Shown: positions 1 to 8,343 of the stretch, one piece after another
Position numbering within the stretch: position 1 is the first letter of the stretch
How the letters are laid out: each line of letters opens with the position of its first letter
Assembly: GCA_944320295.1 (NCBI GenBank)
Contig: CALUGY010000091.1
Span: 1 to 33,617, forward strand
Source of the DNA: an uncultured Bacteroides sp.
GTDB taxonomy: Bacteria; Bacteroidota; Bacteroidia; Bacteroidales; Bacteroidaceae
Direction of reading: 5' to 3'
DNA: 33,617 nt
The notes under the pieces: model-generated
Seen by the model: only the letters and a program-made list of their open reading frames with translations
Database searches by the model: none
Told to the model about the DNA's origin: nothing
Program-made: the position numbers and the translations under genes

Positions 1-197
1 CCAGCATCGAGCAAGGCCTCCAGTTCGAGAACGTGGGCGTGGTGAGCGAAGGCTTCACCTTCCCCAGCACCAAGTCCTACCTGAAGTACCTCGAGACCGG
101 CAAGCTCCCCACCCCCGGCGACGATGAGGATGAGGAGGAGGAAGAAGAGGAAGGCGGCGGCACCGAGCCCGGCGGCGGAGAAGGGACGCTTGGGTAA
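1..197 (+). CDS. HU-HIG family DNA-binding protein, C-terminal fragment
   Basis: Open from the window edge and read in the frame starting at base 3 to a TAA; 64 residues are visible. They match the end of the HU-like fold seen in the complete gene at 28339-28875: the QFENVGVVSEG segment here corresponds to SFENAGVIDGD there. A run of Asp/Glu and then a Gly-rich tail follow, ending in GGGEGTLG, exactly the end of the other protein. HU-HIG proteins are Bacteroidota relatives of HU/IHF that bind DNA. The acidic tract (about ten Asp/Glu in a row) is absent from the other copy. The start and DNA-binding arm lie outside the window. Assignment rests on similarity to the second copy. Confidence 0.8.
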   Translation, partial: SIEQGLQFENVGVVSEGFTFPSTKSYLKYLETGKLPTPGDDEDEEEEEEEGGGTEPGGGEGTLG

Positions 198-229
198 ATG
201 AAGAATGAAGAACGAAGAATGAAGAATTG
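198..229. repeat. Short tandem GAAGAAT-type direct repeat
   Basis: Directly after the HU-HIG stop codon, the unit ATGAAGAA and close variants (AACGAAGA, ATGAAGAA) repeat about four times in 32 bases. I see no coding sense. It is a simple purine-rich repeat of the kind common between Bacteroidota genes; function unknown. Confidence 0.6.
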
Positions 230-241
230 GTCGGCATGACT

Positions 242-367
242 GCCGCCCTGTCACCCTGAATGAAATGAAGGATCTCCCGGAGGACATGCTCCTTGGGAGA
301 CCCTTCTACATTATTATATGTACGCCCCCTGTGGAGATGCTTCGCTGCGCTCAGCATGACAGGCGGG
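242..367. repeat. Large imperfect inverted repeat, REP/MITE-like
   Basis: Two arms of about 34 bases face each other across roughly 55 bases. The left arm contains TGTCACCCTGAATGAAATG then AAGGATCTCC. The right arm, read on the minus strand, contains TGTCATGCTGAGCGCAGCG then AAGCATCTCC. They share TGTCA, CCTGA/GCTGA, GAAG and ATCTCC in the same order. Sequences of this type recur in intergenic DNA of many Bacteroidota. There is no ORF inside. It could be a non-autonomous mobile repeat or the terminator of the upstream HU-HIG gene. Confidence 0.65.
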
Positions 368-444
368 TGTACCAATGACTGGCCTCTCCCGGCCTCTCCC
401 CGTGTTTTTTTGTCCGCCCATGCACGCCATTCCAATACTTTTCG

Positions 445-452
445 TAACTTTG
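445..452 (+). promoter_or_regulatory. Predicted -7 box upstream of toxin-antitoxin pair
   Basis: TAACTTTG fits the Bacteroidota -7 consensus TAnnTTTG and lies about 32 bases before the antitoxin start. No clear TTTG sits 19 bases upstream, so the -33 element is weak or absent. Confidence 0.5.
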
Positions 453-470
453 CGACAGAGCCTACAAAAC

Positions 471-477
471 AGGAGGA
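471..477 (+). promoter_or_regulatory. Strong Shine-Dalgarno before antitoxin
   Basis: AGGAGGA ends seven bases before the ATG at 484. Many Bacteroidota genes lack such a site, so this supports both the small ORF and its start, and suggests the antitoxin is strongly translated relative to the toxin, which has no comparable site. Confidence 0.6.
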
Positions 478-483
478 ATCATC

Positions 484-639
484 ATGGAAAAAGACAAGAA
501 AGAAACCACCACCCAAGAGACAAAACAGGCGGAAAGTTCCAAAGAACAACAACCCAAGAAGAAGACCAACAGGACGTGGGAAGCCTTTGGCAAATCGAAA
601 GGGTGTTTCATCATCAACGACCCCAAGTTCATGCTATAA
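484..639 (+). CDS. Small putative antitoxin paired with PIN toxin
   Basis: 51 codons, starting at an ATG seven bases after AGGAGGA and ending in TAA two bases before the toxin ATG. The N-terminal half is very Lys/Glu/Gln/Thr rich and probably disordered. The C-terminal half (WEAFGKSKGCFIINDPKFML) looks like the toxin-binding tail of VapB-type antitoxins, which wraps over the PIN active site. I see no clear DNA-binding domain; the basic N-terminal half might do that job. Function is inferred from position and spacing beside a PIN-domain gene, the classic VapBC arrangement. The ORF is too short to be found by length alone. Confidence 0.6.
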   Translation: MEKDKKETTTQETKQAESSKEQQPKKKTNRTWEAFGKSKGCFIINDPKFML

Positions 640-641
640 CC

Positions 642-1064
642 ATGAGGTACTTGATAGATACAAACATCTTCGTATATGCAGCCACAGACCGCGACTCGTT
701 GAGCTGCGACGTGAAAGCCATATTGGAGGAGCCGGACACGGTGCTGAACATCAGCGCCGAGTCGGTGCGCGAGTTGATAGTGGCTTACAACAATAAAGGC
801 CTATGCTCCAAACGGTGGAGGTCGGCAGAAGAAATGGTCAACGCGATTGAAGACGAGTTCTTCATCCAGATTCTCCCCCTGAAAAGGGAGCACATGAAGA
901 CCTATTCCCGCCTGACCATCAACGAGGCGCAAGGCCACAAAGACCCTTCGGACCACATCATCATCGCCCACGCCATTACCGAGCGGATGCCCCTCATATC
1001 CAGCGACACCCGCTTCGAGTTCTACCGCAACCAAGGACTCGACCTGATATTCAACAAGAAGTGA
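642..1064 (+). CDS. PIN-domain ribonuclease toxin, VapC-like
   Basis: 140 residues. The reading frame stays open upstream to 375, but MRYLIDTNIFVYA is the standard PIN start, so ATG 642 is chosen; the upstream extension would overlap the antitoxin frame. Acidic active-site residues are visible: Asp6 in LIDTN, Glu in the ESVRELI segment, and the C-terminal DPSDHIIIAHA and SSDTRFEFY segments that complete the metal-binding pocket. PIN toxins of this size cut RNA (often tRNA or rRNA) with Mg2+ or Mn2+ and are held inactive by the partner antitoxin. It is translated two bases after the antitoxin stop, so the pair is probably coupled. The RNA target cannot be told from sequence. Confidence 0.85.
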   Translation: MRYLIDTNIFVYAATDRDSLSCDVKAILEEPDTVLNISAESVRELIVAYNNKGLCSKRWRSAEEMVNAIEDEFFIQILPLKREHMKTYSRLTINEAQGHKDPSDHIIIAHAITERMPLISSDTRFEFYRNQGLDLIFNKK

Positions 1065-1072
1065 GCACCCCT

Positions 1073-1080
1073 TAAATTTG
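1073..1080 (+). promoter_or_regulatory. Predicted -7 box of rel
   Basis: TAAATTTG matches TAnnTTTG and lies nine bases after the toxin stop. A start of transcription near 1086 would give rel a leader of about 28 bases to ATG 1115. No clear -33 TTTG. Confidence 0.5.
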
Positions 1081-1114
1081 CCGCAAACTGACCGTGGAAA
1101 GGAAACAACGACCT

Positions 1115-3388
1115 ATGGAAGAACAACTGAGCCTCAAGGAAAAGGAGCAGGCCGAACAGGCCATGATACAGCAAGCCTTCAACGAACTGCTCGATGACTA
1201 CCTGCACACCAAGCACCGCAAGCGGGTGGAAATCATCACCAAAGCATTCAACTTCGCCAACCAGGCGCACCGCGGCATCAAGCGCCGCTCGGGCGAACCC
1301 TACATCATGCACCCCATAGCCGTGGCCAAGATAGTGTGCAACGAGATAGGCCTGGGCTCCACCTCCATCTGCGCCGCCCTGCTGCACGACGTGGTGGAGG
1401 ACACCGACTACACGGTGGAGGACATAGAGAACATCTTCGGCCACAAGATAGCCCAGATTGTCGACGGGCTCACCAAGATATCGGGCGGCATCTTCGGCGA
1501 CAAGGCATCCGCCCAGGCCGAGAACTTCAAGAAGCTGCTGCTCACCATGAGCGATGACATACGCGTCATCCTCATCAAGATAGCCGACCGCCTGCACAAC
1601 ATGCGCACCCTGGGCTCCATGCTCCCCAACAAGCAGTACAAGATAGCCGGCGAGACGCTCTACATCTACGCCCCCCTGGCCCACCGACTGGGCCTCAACA
1701 AGATAAAGACCGAGCTGGAGAACCTCAGCTTCAAATACGAACACCCCGAAGAATACAAGGCCATAGAGGACAAGCTCAAGGCCACCGCCGCCGAACGCGA
1801 CAAGGTGTTCCAAGAGTTCACCGCCCCCATACGCGTCGAGCTGGACAAGATGGGGCTGAAGTACCACATCCTGGCCCGCGTCAAGTCCATCTACTCCATC
1901 TGGAACAAGATACAGACCAAGCACGTGCCCTTCGAGGAGATATACGACATACTGGCCGTGCGCATCATCTTCACCCCCCGCAACATGGACGAGGAGCTGA
2001 ACGACTGCTTCGACATCTACGTGGCCATCTCCAAGATATACAAGCCCCACCCCGACCGCCTGCGCGACTGGGTGAGCCACCCCAAGAGCAACGGCTACCA
2101 GGCCCTGCACGTCACCCTCATGGCCAACAACGGCCAATGGATAGAGGTACAGATACGCAGCCAGCGCATGGACGACGTGGCCGAGCAGGGCTTCGCCGCC
2201 CACTGGAAGTACAAGGAAGGCGGCGGCAGCGAGGACGAGGGCGAGCTGGAGAAGTGGCTCCACACCATCAAGGAGATACTGGACGACCCGCAGCCCGACG
2301 CCATCGACTTCCTGGACAACATCAAGCTGGGGCTCTTCGCCTCCGAGATATTCGTCTTCACACCCAAGGGCGACCTCAAGACGCTGCCGCAAAATGCCAC
2401 CGCGCTCGACTTCGCCTTCTCCCTGCACACCGACATAGGCTGCCATTGCATCGGAGCCAAGGTAAACCACAAGCTCGTGCCCATGAGCCACAAGCTGCAG
2501 AGCGGCGACCAGGTGGAGATACTCACCTCCAAGTCACAACGCGTGCAACCCGAGTGGGAAAGCTTCGTCACCACCGCCAAGGCCCGCGTCAAGATAGCCG
2601 CCATCCTGCGCAAGGAAGCCAAGGCCTACCAGAAGAAAGGCGAGGAGACATTGGCCGAGTTCTTCAAGGCCGAAGGCATCCGCCCCGACGAGGCCGCGGT
2701 CAACAAGCTGCGCTGCCTGCACAACTTCCACACCTCCGACGAGCTGCTCATAGCCATAGGCAACGGCAAGCTGGTACTTGGCGAGGCCGACAAAAACGCC
2801 TTCAAGGAGAAGCAGGGCAAGAGCTGGAAAAAGCTGCTCACCTTCTCCTTCGGCTCCGGCAAGGACAACAACGAGAAAGACGGCACCGCCTCCGACGACC
2901 AGTCCCCCTCTCCCTCAACGGAAAAGATAAACCCCAAGCAGATACTGAAGCTCACGGAGGAAACCATCTCCAAGGACTATGTGATGGCCGACTGTTGCCA
3001 CCCCATCCCCGGCGACGACGTACTGGGATACATAGACGAGAACAACCGCGTCATCATACACAAGCGCCAATGCCCCGTGGCCGCCAAGCTCAAGAGCAGC
3101 TACGGCAACCGCATCATTGCCACCCAGTGGGACACGCACAAGGAACTGAGCTTCCTCGTTACCATCTATATAAAAGGTATCGATGCTGTGGGACTGCTGA
3201 ACGAAGTAACCCAGGTAATCTCCCGCCAGCTCAACGTCAACATACGCAAGCTGGACATCGAGACCACCGACGGCATCTTCGAGGGCCGCATACAGCTCTA
3301 CGTGCACGACGTGGACGACGTGCGCACCATCTGCAACAACCTGAAGCAGATACAGAACATCAAGCAAGTGACACGCATAGAGGACTGA
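1115..3388 (+). CDS. rel: Bifunctional (p)ppGpp synthetase/hydrolase (RelA/SpoT)
   Basis: 757 residues from ATG 1115; a GTG at 1094 is in frame but sits almost on the predicted transcription start. It is the long Rel protein that makes and degrades the stringent-response alarmone. Domains in order: an N-terminal HD hydrolase with HDVVED at residues 91-96, so hydrolysis should be active; a synthetase domain carrying the SNGYQALH segment near residues 325-333; a TGS domain near 395-455 (EIFVFTPKGD); a middle helical part; and a C-terminal ACT domain from about 685. An acidic, Ser/Asn-rich linker lies before the last third. The downstream gene begins four bases after the stop, suggesting co-transcription. 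Length and domain order are normal for Bacteroidales. Confidence 0.97.
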   Translation: MEEQLSLKEKEQAEQAMIQQAFNELLDDYLHTKHRKRVEIITKAFNFANQAHRGIKRRSGEPYIMHPIAVAKIVCNEIGLGSTSICAALLHDVVEDTDYTVEDIENIFGHKIAQIVDGLTKISGGIFGDKASAQAENFKKLLLTMSDDIRVILIKIADRLHNMRTLGSMLPNKQYKIAGETLYIYAPLAHRLGLNKIKTELENLSFKYEHPEEYKAIEDKLKATAAERDKVFQEFTAPIRVELDKMGLKYHILARVKSIYSIWNKIQTKHVPFEEIYDILAVRIIFTPRNMDEELNDCFDIYVAISKIYKPHPDRLRDWVSHPKSNGYQALHVTLMANNGQWIEVQIRSQRMDDVAEQGFAAHWKYKEGGGSEDEGELEKWLHTIKEILDDPQPDAIDFLDNIKLGLFASEIFVFTPKGDLKTLPQNATALDFAFSLHTDIGCHCIGAKVNHKLVPMSHKLQSGDQVEILTSKSQRVQPEWESFVTTAKARVKIAAILRKEAKAYQKKGEETLAEFFKAEGIRPDEAAVNKLRCLHNFHTSDELLIAIGNGKLVLGEADKNAFKEKQGKSWKKLLTFSFGSGKDNNEKDGTASDDQSPSPSTEKINPKQILKLTEETISKDYVMADCCHPIPGDDVLGYIDENNRVIIHKRQCPVAAKLKSSYGNRIIATQWDTHKELSFLVTIYIKGIDAVGLLNEVTQVISRQLNVNIRKLDIETTDGIFEGRIQLYVHDVDDVRTICNNLKQIQNIKQVTRIED

Positions 3389-3392
3389 CCCC

Positions 3393-3980
3393 ATGAATAC
3401 AAGCACAGGCAACGACACGCTGAAAGAAAGCTACGAGAAGGTGATGGGCGAACTTCCACGCATCTTGCCCATCGGCTACCTGCTGATGGTGCTGACAGGC
3501 ATGTTGTTCAACTACTTCAAGTTCCACTACTTCGGCATCAACATCTTCCAGTACGCGTCCGTGTTCGACTTCCTCATATCCCCGTTCGAGGACCCAAACA
3601 TCTTGCTGTTCATCTTCGGATCGCTGCTGGTGGTAATCTTCACCTTTGTGGCAGATAAGCTATGGAAGCAGCACTTCCCGAAGTCGTACAAGCGGTGGAC
3701 GCTCAACTGGATGAACAAAGGGTGGTACAAGCCGCTGAGCCACATGCTGGTGCTGGTGCTTTACATCTTCTACGGGGCTTACATTTACGGGGCCTACACC
3801 TATAGCAGCGTAATGCGCCAGGCCGACATCTCCGTGCGTTATACCGACAACGAAACGGTGCATGGCAAGCCCATAGGCAAGGTGGGCGACACGCTCTTCC
3901 TGCTATGCGGCAGCGAAGTGAAAGCCATCCCCCTGAACGCCTACGTCAAAGAAGTAACCACGAAACTGAACGAGGACTGA
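3393..3980 (+). CDS. Membrane protein of unknown function downstream of rel
   Basis: 195 residues, start four bases after rel. I do not recognise a family. Three hydrophobic segments are visible: around residues 24-42 (ILPIGYLLMVLTGMLF), 68-88 (NILLFIFGSLLVVIF) and 116-135 (LSHMLVLVLYIFYGAYIYG). A basic stretch rich in Trp and Lys lies between the second and third (KLWKQHFPKSYKRW). The C-terminal 55 residues are soluble and look like a small beta domain (VGDTLFLLCGSEVKAIPL), as in proteins that carry a compact extracytoplasmic or cytosolic sensor. It probably shares the rel transcript; whether that reflects a functional link is unknown. Confidence 0.75.
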   Translation: MNTSTGNDTLKESYEKVMGELPRILPIGYLLMVLTGMLFNYFKFHYFGINIFQYASVFDFLISPFEDPNILLFIFGSLLVVIFTFVADKLWKQHFPKSYKRWTLNWMNKGWYKPLSHMLVLVLYIFYGAYIYGAYTYSSVMRQADISVRYTDNETVHGKPIGKVGDTLFLLCGSEVKAIPLNAYVKEVTTKLNED

Positions 3981-4035
3981 CCCCCTCCTCACAAAAAACA
4001 TCGTGCCCGCCGCGCCATTCCACGGGAAGAATGCG

Positions 4036-4043
4036 TATCTTTG
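4036..4043 (+). promoter_or_regulatory. Predicted -7 box of the TerB-DnaJ gene
   Basis: TATCTTTG, a good TAnnTTTG match, 203 bases before the start at 4246. If used, the four-unit repeat element at 4075-4190 would be transcribed as part of the 5' leader. No clear -33 element. Confidence 0.45.
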
Positions 4044-4074
4044 CATAAGCATATTGCAAACGTACATGAGCATG

Positions 4075-4190
4075 ATATAACCCGGCTGCGGGCGCAACAT
4101 GTTCCGGACGCGGACGCAACATGTTCGGAGCACGCTCGCAACACGTTCCGTGCAAGGACGCAACGCGTTCCGCGCAAAGGCCTCATATAC
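4075..4190 (+). repeat. Four-unit 22-bp palindromic repeat element, copy 1
   Basis: Cores begin at 4095 (CAACATGTT), 4117 (CAACATGTT), 4139 (CAACACGTT) and 4161 (CAACGCGTT), an exact 22-base period. The upstream flank ATATAACCC starts 20 bases before the first core, and the downstream flank GCAAAGGCC starts 13 bases after the last core begins, followed by an ATATA-like run. Same layout as the copies at 8826, 24072 and 32093. No coding potential; short ORFs through it are artefacts of the repeat. Confidence 0.9.
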
Positions 4191-4245
4191 AAGGCACGGA
4201 CACGCCGTTCGTATCAGCCTTATGTCAAACTAAAGTAGAAAATAC

Positions 4246-5022
4246 ATGGGAGCAACCAAATGGATAGGGGGCATCATAGGCTTCATGGCCGCAGGCCCCT
4301 TGGGAGCCTTGGCGGGATTCGCCCTCGGCTCGCTTTTCGACATGGGCCGTTCCGCACCGGACGCAAGCGGACAGTATCAAAGCACCACAAACAACGCTTA
4401 CGGCAGGCGCAACAGTTTCCTGTTCTCGCTGCTCGTGCTGGCATCGTACATCATACGGGCCGACGGGCGCATCATGCACAGCGAGATGGAGTTCGTGCGC
4501 CGCTTCCTGCGCACACGCTTCGGCGAGCAGGCCGTGACCGAAGGGCAGGATATCTTGCTGAAGCTCTTCGAGCAGGCCAAACGCATGGATGCCCAGAACC
4601 CTTATGCCTACGAACAGGCCATACGCGACTGCGGAGCACAGATAGCCGCCAACCTGAGCTACGAGGAACGCCTCCAGCTGCTGGACTTCCTTGCAGCCAT
4701 TGCCAAGAGCGACGGGCATGTGTGCGACAAGGAAGTGGACGCGCTGCGCAAGGTAGCCACATACATGGGGCTGTCGGCACAAGAAGTAGAGTCGATGCTG
4801 AACCTCCGGCAAAACAGTCTGGACGCGGCCTACAAGGTACTCGAAATCACCCCCGACGCCACCGATGCCGAAGTGCGCGCCGCCTACCGCAGGCTGGCGC
4901 TGAAGCACCATCCCGACCGCGTAGCCACGCTGGGCGACGACGTGAAGAAGGCCGCCGAAGAGAAGTTCCAAGAGATAAACAACGCCAAGGAACGCATCTA
5001 CAAGGCCAGAGGCATGAAGTAG
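4246..5022 (+). CDS. TerB-like and DnaJ domain protein (DjlA-like co-chaperone)
   Basis: 258 residues. The N-terminus (WIGGIIGFMAAGPLGALAGFALG) is a Gly/Ala-rich hydrophobic hairpin, probably membrane-associated, as in DjlA. A TerB-like helical domain with the paired acidic motifs ADGRIMHSE and SDGHVCDKE covers about residues 65-185. A C-terminal J domain follows from about 193, with the HPD motif at 222-224 that stimulates DnaK ATPase. It is likely a membrane-anchored Hsp70 co-chaperone. The gene ends in TAG, the only TAG terminator among the intact genes here, which matters for judging the amber codon in dnaE. It lies 66 bases before the tricorn protease gene, so the two may be co-transcribed. 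Confidence 0.9.
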   Translation: MGATKWIGGIIGFMAAGPLGALAGFALGSLFDMGRSAPDASGQYQSTTNNAYGRRNSFLFSLLVLASYIIRADGRIMHSEMEFVRRFLRTRFGEQAVTEGQDILLKLFEQAKRMDAQNPYAYEQAIRDCGAQIAANLSYEERLQLLDFLAAIAKSDGHVCDKEVDALRKVATYMGLSAQEVESMLNLRQNSLDAAYKVLEITPDATDAEVRAAYRRLALKHHPDRVATLGDDVKKAAEEKFQEINNAKERIYKARGMK

Positions 5023-5088
5023 CCGTTACGGCTCCTGCCCCCACCCGTGCGAACCGAATACACATTATATAATTAGCATACCCACATC

Positions 5089-8000
5089 ATGAAGAAAAAG
5101 TTTCTCTGCATGGCCGCCCTCATCGGCACAACAGCCATGCACGCCGCCACCCCGCTGTGGCTGCGCGACACGCGCATATCTCCCGACGGCAAGGAAATAG
5201 CATTCTGCTATAAGGGAGACATATACAAAGTACCCGTCCAAGGAGGCAAAGTCGTACAGCTCACCACGCAGGAGTCCTACGAGTGCAGCCCGGTATGGTC
5301 GCCCGACGGGCAATACATCGCCTTTGCCAGCGACCGCGAGGGCAGCTTCGATGTCTACCTGATGCCTTCCGACGGAGGCCCGGCACAACGGCTGACTGCC
5401 AACTCGGCCTCCGAACTGCCCACCGCATTCAGTCCCGACGGGCGGCACGTGCTGTTCAACGCCTCCATACAAGACCCTGCAAGCAGCGCCCTGTTCCCCA
5501 CATCGGCCATGACGGAGTTGTATCAAGTGCCCGTGGAAGGCGGACGTACCACACAACTGCTGGGCACTCCGGCTGAAGCCGTCTGCTTCCATCCGTCCAA
5601 GAAATGCTTCTTCTACCAAGACCGCAAAGGTTTCGAGGACGAATGGCGCAAGCACCACACCTCGTCCATCACCCGCGACATATGGCAGTACGACATGGCG
5701 ACAGGCCGTCACACCAACCTCACCGCACGCGATGGTGAAGACCGCAACCCCGTGGTGTCGCCCGACGGGCAGACGCTCTACTTCCTGAGCGAACGTGGCA
5801 ACGGCTCGTTCAACGTCTACTCCATGCCTGTCGGCAAGCCGCAAGAAGTCCGGGCTGTTACTTCCTTCAAGACACACCCTGTGCGCTTCTTGTCCATAGG
5901 GAACGACGGCACGCTATGCTTCACCTACAACGGGGAAATCTATACGATGGCACGAGGCGGTAAAGCGCAAAAGGTGAACATCGACCTGGTGCGCGACGAC
6001 AGGCCGCACGTGGCCGTGCGCAACTACACGCAGGGTGCCACCTCGGCCGTCCCGTCGCCCGACGGCAAACAGGTGGCCTTCATCGTGCGCGGCGAGGTGT
6101 TCGTCACCTCGGCAGACTATGGCACTACCAAGCAAATTACCCACACACCGGTCAACGAATCGGGACTCACCTTCGGCGCGGACAACCGCACCTTGGCTTA
6201 TGCCAGCGAGCGCAACGGCAACTGGCAGCTGTACTTGGCCAAGATAACCCGCGAGGAAGACCCCAACTTCCCCAACGCCACGACAATAACAGAGGAAGCC
6301 ATTCTCCCCTCTTCCGACGTAGAACGCACCTCCCCAAAATTCTCGCCCGACGGCAAGGAGCTGGCCTTCATAGAAGACCGTTGCCGCCTGATGGTGCTCA
6401 ACCTCGACACCAAGAAGGTGCGCCAGGTAACGGACGGGACAAAGTGGTATGACAACACCACGGGCTTCAACTACGCATGGTCGCCCGACAGCAAATGGTT
6501 TACCTTGGAATTCGTAGACCGTCACCACGACCCTTACTATGACATCGGCCTGGTGAGCGCGGCAGGCGGACAGCCCATCCTGAACCTTACCAACAGCGGC
6601 TACATGAGCCTCTCGCCCCGCTTTGTCCTCGACGGAAACGCTATTCTCTTCACTACCGAACGCTACGGCATGAGGGCGCACGCCTCCTGGGGGTCGCAAA
6701 ACGATGCCATGCTTGTATTCCTGAACCAAGACGCGTACGACAAGTTCCGCCTGAGCAAGGAGGACTACGAGCTGTACAAAGAAGCCGAGAAAGCAAACGA
6801 CAAGAAGGACGACGCTTCCGGCAAAGAGGACAAAGACAAGAAGGATGAACCCGCCAAAGACATCGTGGTGGAGCCGGAAGGCATGGAAGAACGTATGGTG
6901 CGCGTCACGCCCAACTCCTCGGACATGGGTGGAAGCATCGTATCGCCCGACGGCGAAAGCCTCTACTACCTGGCCCGCTTCGAAGACGGATATGACCTGT
7001 GGAAGATGGACATGCGCAAGAAGGAGACCACATTGCTACACAAGTTGGGTAGCGGCTGGGCCTCTCTCGAAACGGACAAAGATGGCAAATACCTCTACCT
7101 GCTGAGCGGCAGAAACATGCAAAAGATGGACCTTGCGTCGAACAAACTCACACCCATCACATACAACGCACGCGTAAAGCTCGACCTGGCCGCCGAGCGT
7201 GCGTACATGTTCGACCACATATACAAACAGGAGAAGAAGTGTTTCTACGACGCACGTATGCATGGCGTGGATTGGGAAGCATTGACTGCGGCTTACCGCA
7301 AATTCCTGCCACACATAGACAATAACTATGATTTTGCCGAACTGCTCAGCGAATGGCTGGGCGAGTTGAACGTGTCGCACACGGGAGGCCGTTACTACCC
7401 GCCAAGCGCGAGCGAGGTTACGTCTCACCTGGGCATCTTGTTCGACTGGAAGTATGACGGGAAAGAAGGCCTGCTCGTGGACGAAGTGATAGAGAACGGC
7501 CCCTTCGACAAGGCAAGTTCAAAGGTGAAGCCCGGTACCGTCATCGAAAAGATAGACGGCACGGCCATCACGCCCGAAGCCGACTACAGCCTGCTGCTCA
7601 ACGGGAAGGCCGGGCGCAAAACCCTCATCTCCCTGTACGACCCGCAGCAGAAGACACGTTGGGAGGAGGTGGTCGTCCCCATAAGCCAAGGCACCCTTTC
7701 GGAGTTGATGTACAAGCGATGGGTAAAGCAGCGTGCGGCCGACGTGGCACGGTGGTCGGGCGGACGGCTGGGCTATGTGCACATAGAGTCGATGGACGAC
7801 GGAAGTTTCCGCAACGTGTATTCCGACGTGCTGGGCAAGTACAACAACTGCGAGGGCATTGTGATAGATACGCGCTTCAACGGGGGTGGACGCCTGCACG
7901 AGGACATAGAAGTTCTGTTCAGCGGAGAGAAGTACCTGACGCAAGTGATACGTGGCCGCGAAGCTTGCGACATGCCCAGCCGCCGGTGGAATAAGCCGTC

Positions 8001-8322
8001 CATCATGCTGACGTGCGAAGCCAACTACTCCAATGCACACGGTACCCCGTGGGTATACAAACACCGGGGCATAGGCCGGCTGGTGGGCATGCCCGTGCCG
8101 GGCACCATGACTTCCGTGTCGTGGGAAACGCTGCAAGACCCCACGCTGATATTCGGCATCCCCATCATAGGTTATCGCCTGCCGGATGGTTCGTATCTGG
8201 AAAACACGCAACTTGAACCGGACGTGAAAGTGACCAATACGCCCGAAGCCGTCGTGGCCGGGGAAGATACCCAGCTCAAAACCGCAGTAATGGAGCTGTT
8301 AAAAGAATTAGATGGCAAATGA
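5089..8322 (+). CDS. Exported tricorn-family serine protease (S41)
   Basis: 1077 residues with a signal peptide (MKKKFLCMAALIGTTAMHA, cut likely before ATPLW). The first 560 residues hold two sets of beta-propeller PD40/WD40-like repeats, each marked by SPDGK or a variant. Next is a highly charged Lys/Asp/Glu linker (about residues 565-590). The C-terminal part has a helical core with Ser-His at 763-764, a PDZ domain near 775-830, and a peptidase S41 domain with the probable nucleophile Ser981 in EANYSNAH. The tricorn triad of Ser-His, Ser and an acidic residue seems conserved. Archaeal tricorn trims peptides from the proteasome; bacterial homologues with signal peptides work in the periplasm on unknown peptides. 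A strong terminator follows. Confidence 0.93.
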   Translation: MKKKFLCMAALIGTTAMHAATPLWLRDTRISPDGKEIAFCYKGDIYKVPVQGGKVVQLTTQESYECSPVWSPDGQYIAFASDREGSFDVYLMPSDGGPAQRLTANSASELPTAFSPDGRHVLFNASIQDPASSALFPTSAMTELYQVPVEGGRTTQLLGTPAEAVCFHPSKKCFFYQDRKGFEDEWRKHHTSSITRDIWQYDMATGRHTNLTARDGEDRNPVVSPDGQTLYFLSERGNGSFNVYSMPVGKPQEVRAVTSFKTHPVRFLSIGNDGTLCFTYNGEIYTMARGGKAQKVNIDLVRDDRPHVAVRNYTQGATSAVPSPDGKQVAFIVRGEVFVTSADYGTTKQITHTPVNESGLTFGADNRTLAYASERNGNWQLYLAKITREEDPNFPNATTITEEAILPSSDVERTSPKFSPDGKELAFIEDRCRLMVLNLDTKKVRQVTDGTKWYDNTTGFNYAWSPDSKWFTLEFVDRHHDPYYDIGLVSAAGGQPILNLTNSGYMSLSPRFVLDGNAILFTTERYGMRAHASWGSQNDAMLVFLNQDAYDKFRLSKEDYELYKEAEKANDKKDDASGKEDKDKKDEPAKDIVVEPEGMEERMVRVTPNSSDMGGSIVSPDGESLYYLARFEDGYDLWKMDMRKKETTLLHKLGSGWASLETDKDGKYLYLLSGRNMQKMDLASNKLTPITYNARVKLDLAAERAYMFDHIYKQEKKCFYDARMHGVDWEALTAAYRKFLPHIDNNYDFAELLSEWLGELNVSHTGGRYYPPSASEVTSHLGILFDWKYDGKEGLLVDEVIENGPFDKASSKVKPGTVIEKIDGTAITPEADYSLLLNGKAGRKTLISLYDPQQKTRWEEVVVPISQGTLSELMYKRWVKQRAADVARWSGGRLGYVHIESMDDGSFRNVYSDVLGKYNNCEGIVIDTRFNGGGRLHEDIEVLFSGEKYLTQVIRGREACDMPSRRWNKPSIMLTCEANYSNAHGTPWVYKHRGIGRLVGMPVPGTMTSVSWETLQDPTLIFGIPIIGYRLPDGSYLENTQLEPDVKVTNTPEAVVAGEDTQLKTAVMELLKELDGK

Positions 8323-8343
8323 CACCGGCAAACGACACGAAAC

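Noticed and set aside
1022-2491. Long minus-strand ORF opposite rel
   Set aside because: Antisense shadow of a strongly conserved GC-rich gene; low-complexity Val/Leu/Gly/His-rich translation with no domain.
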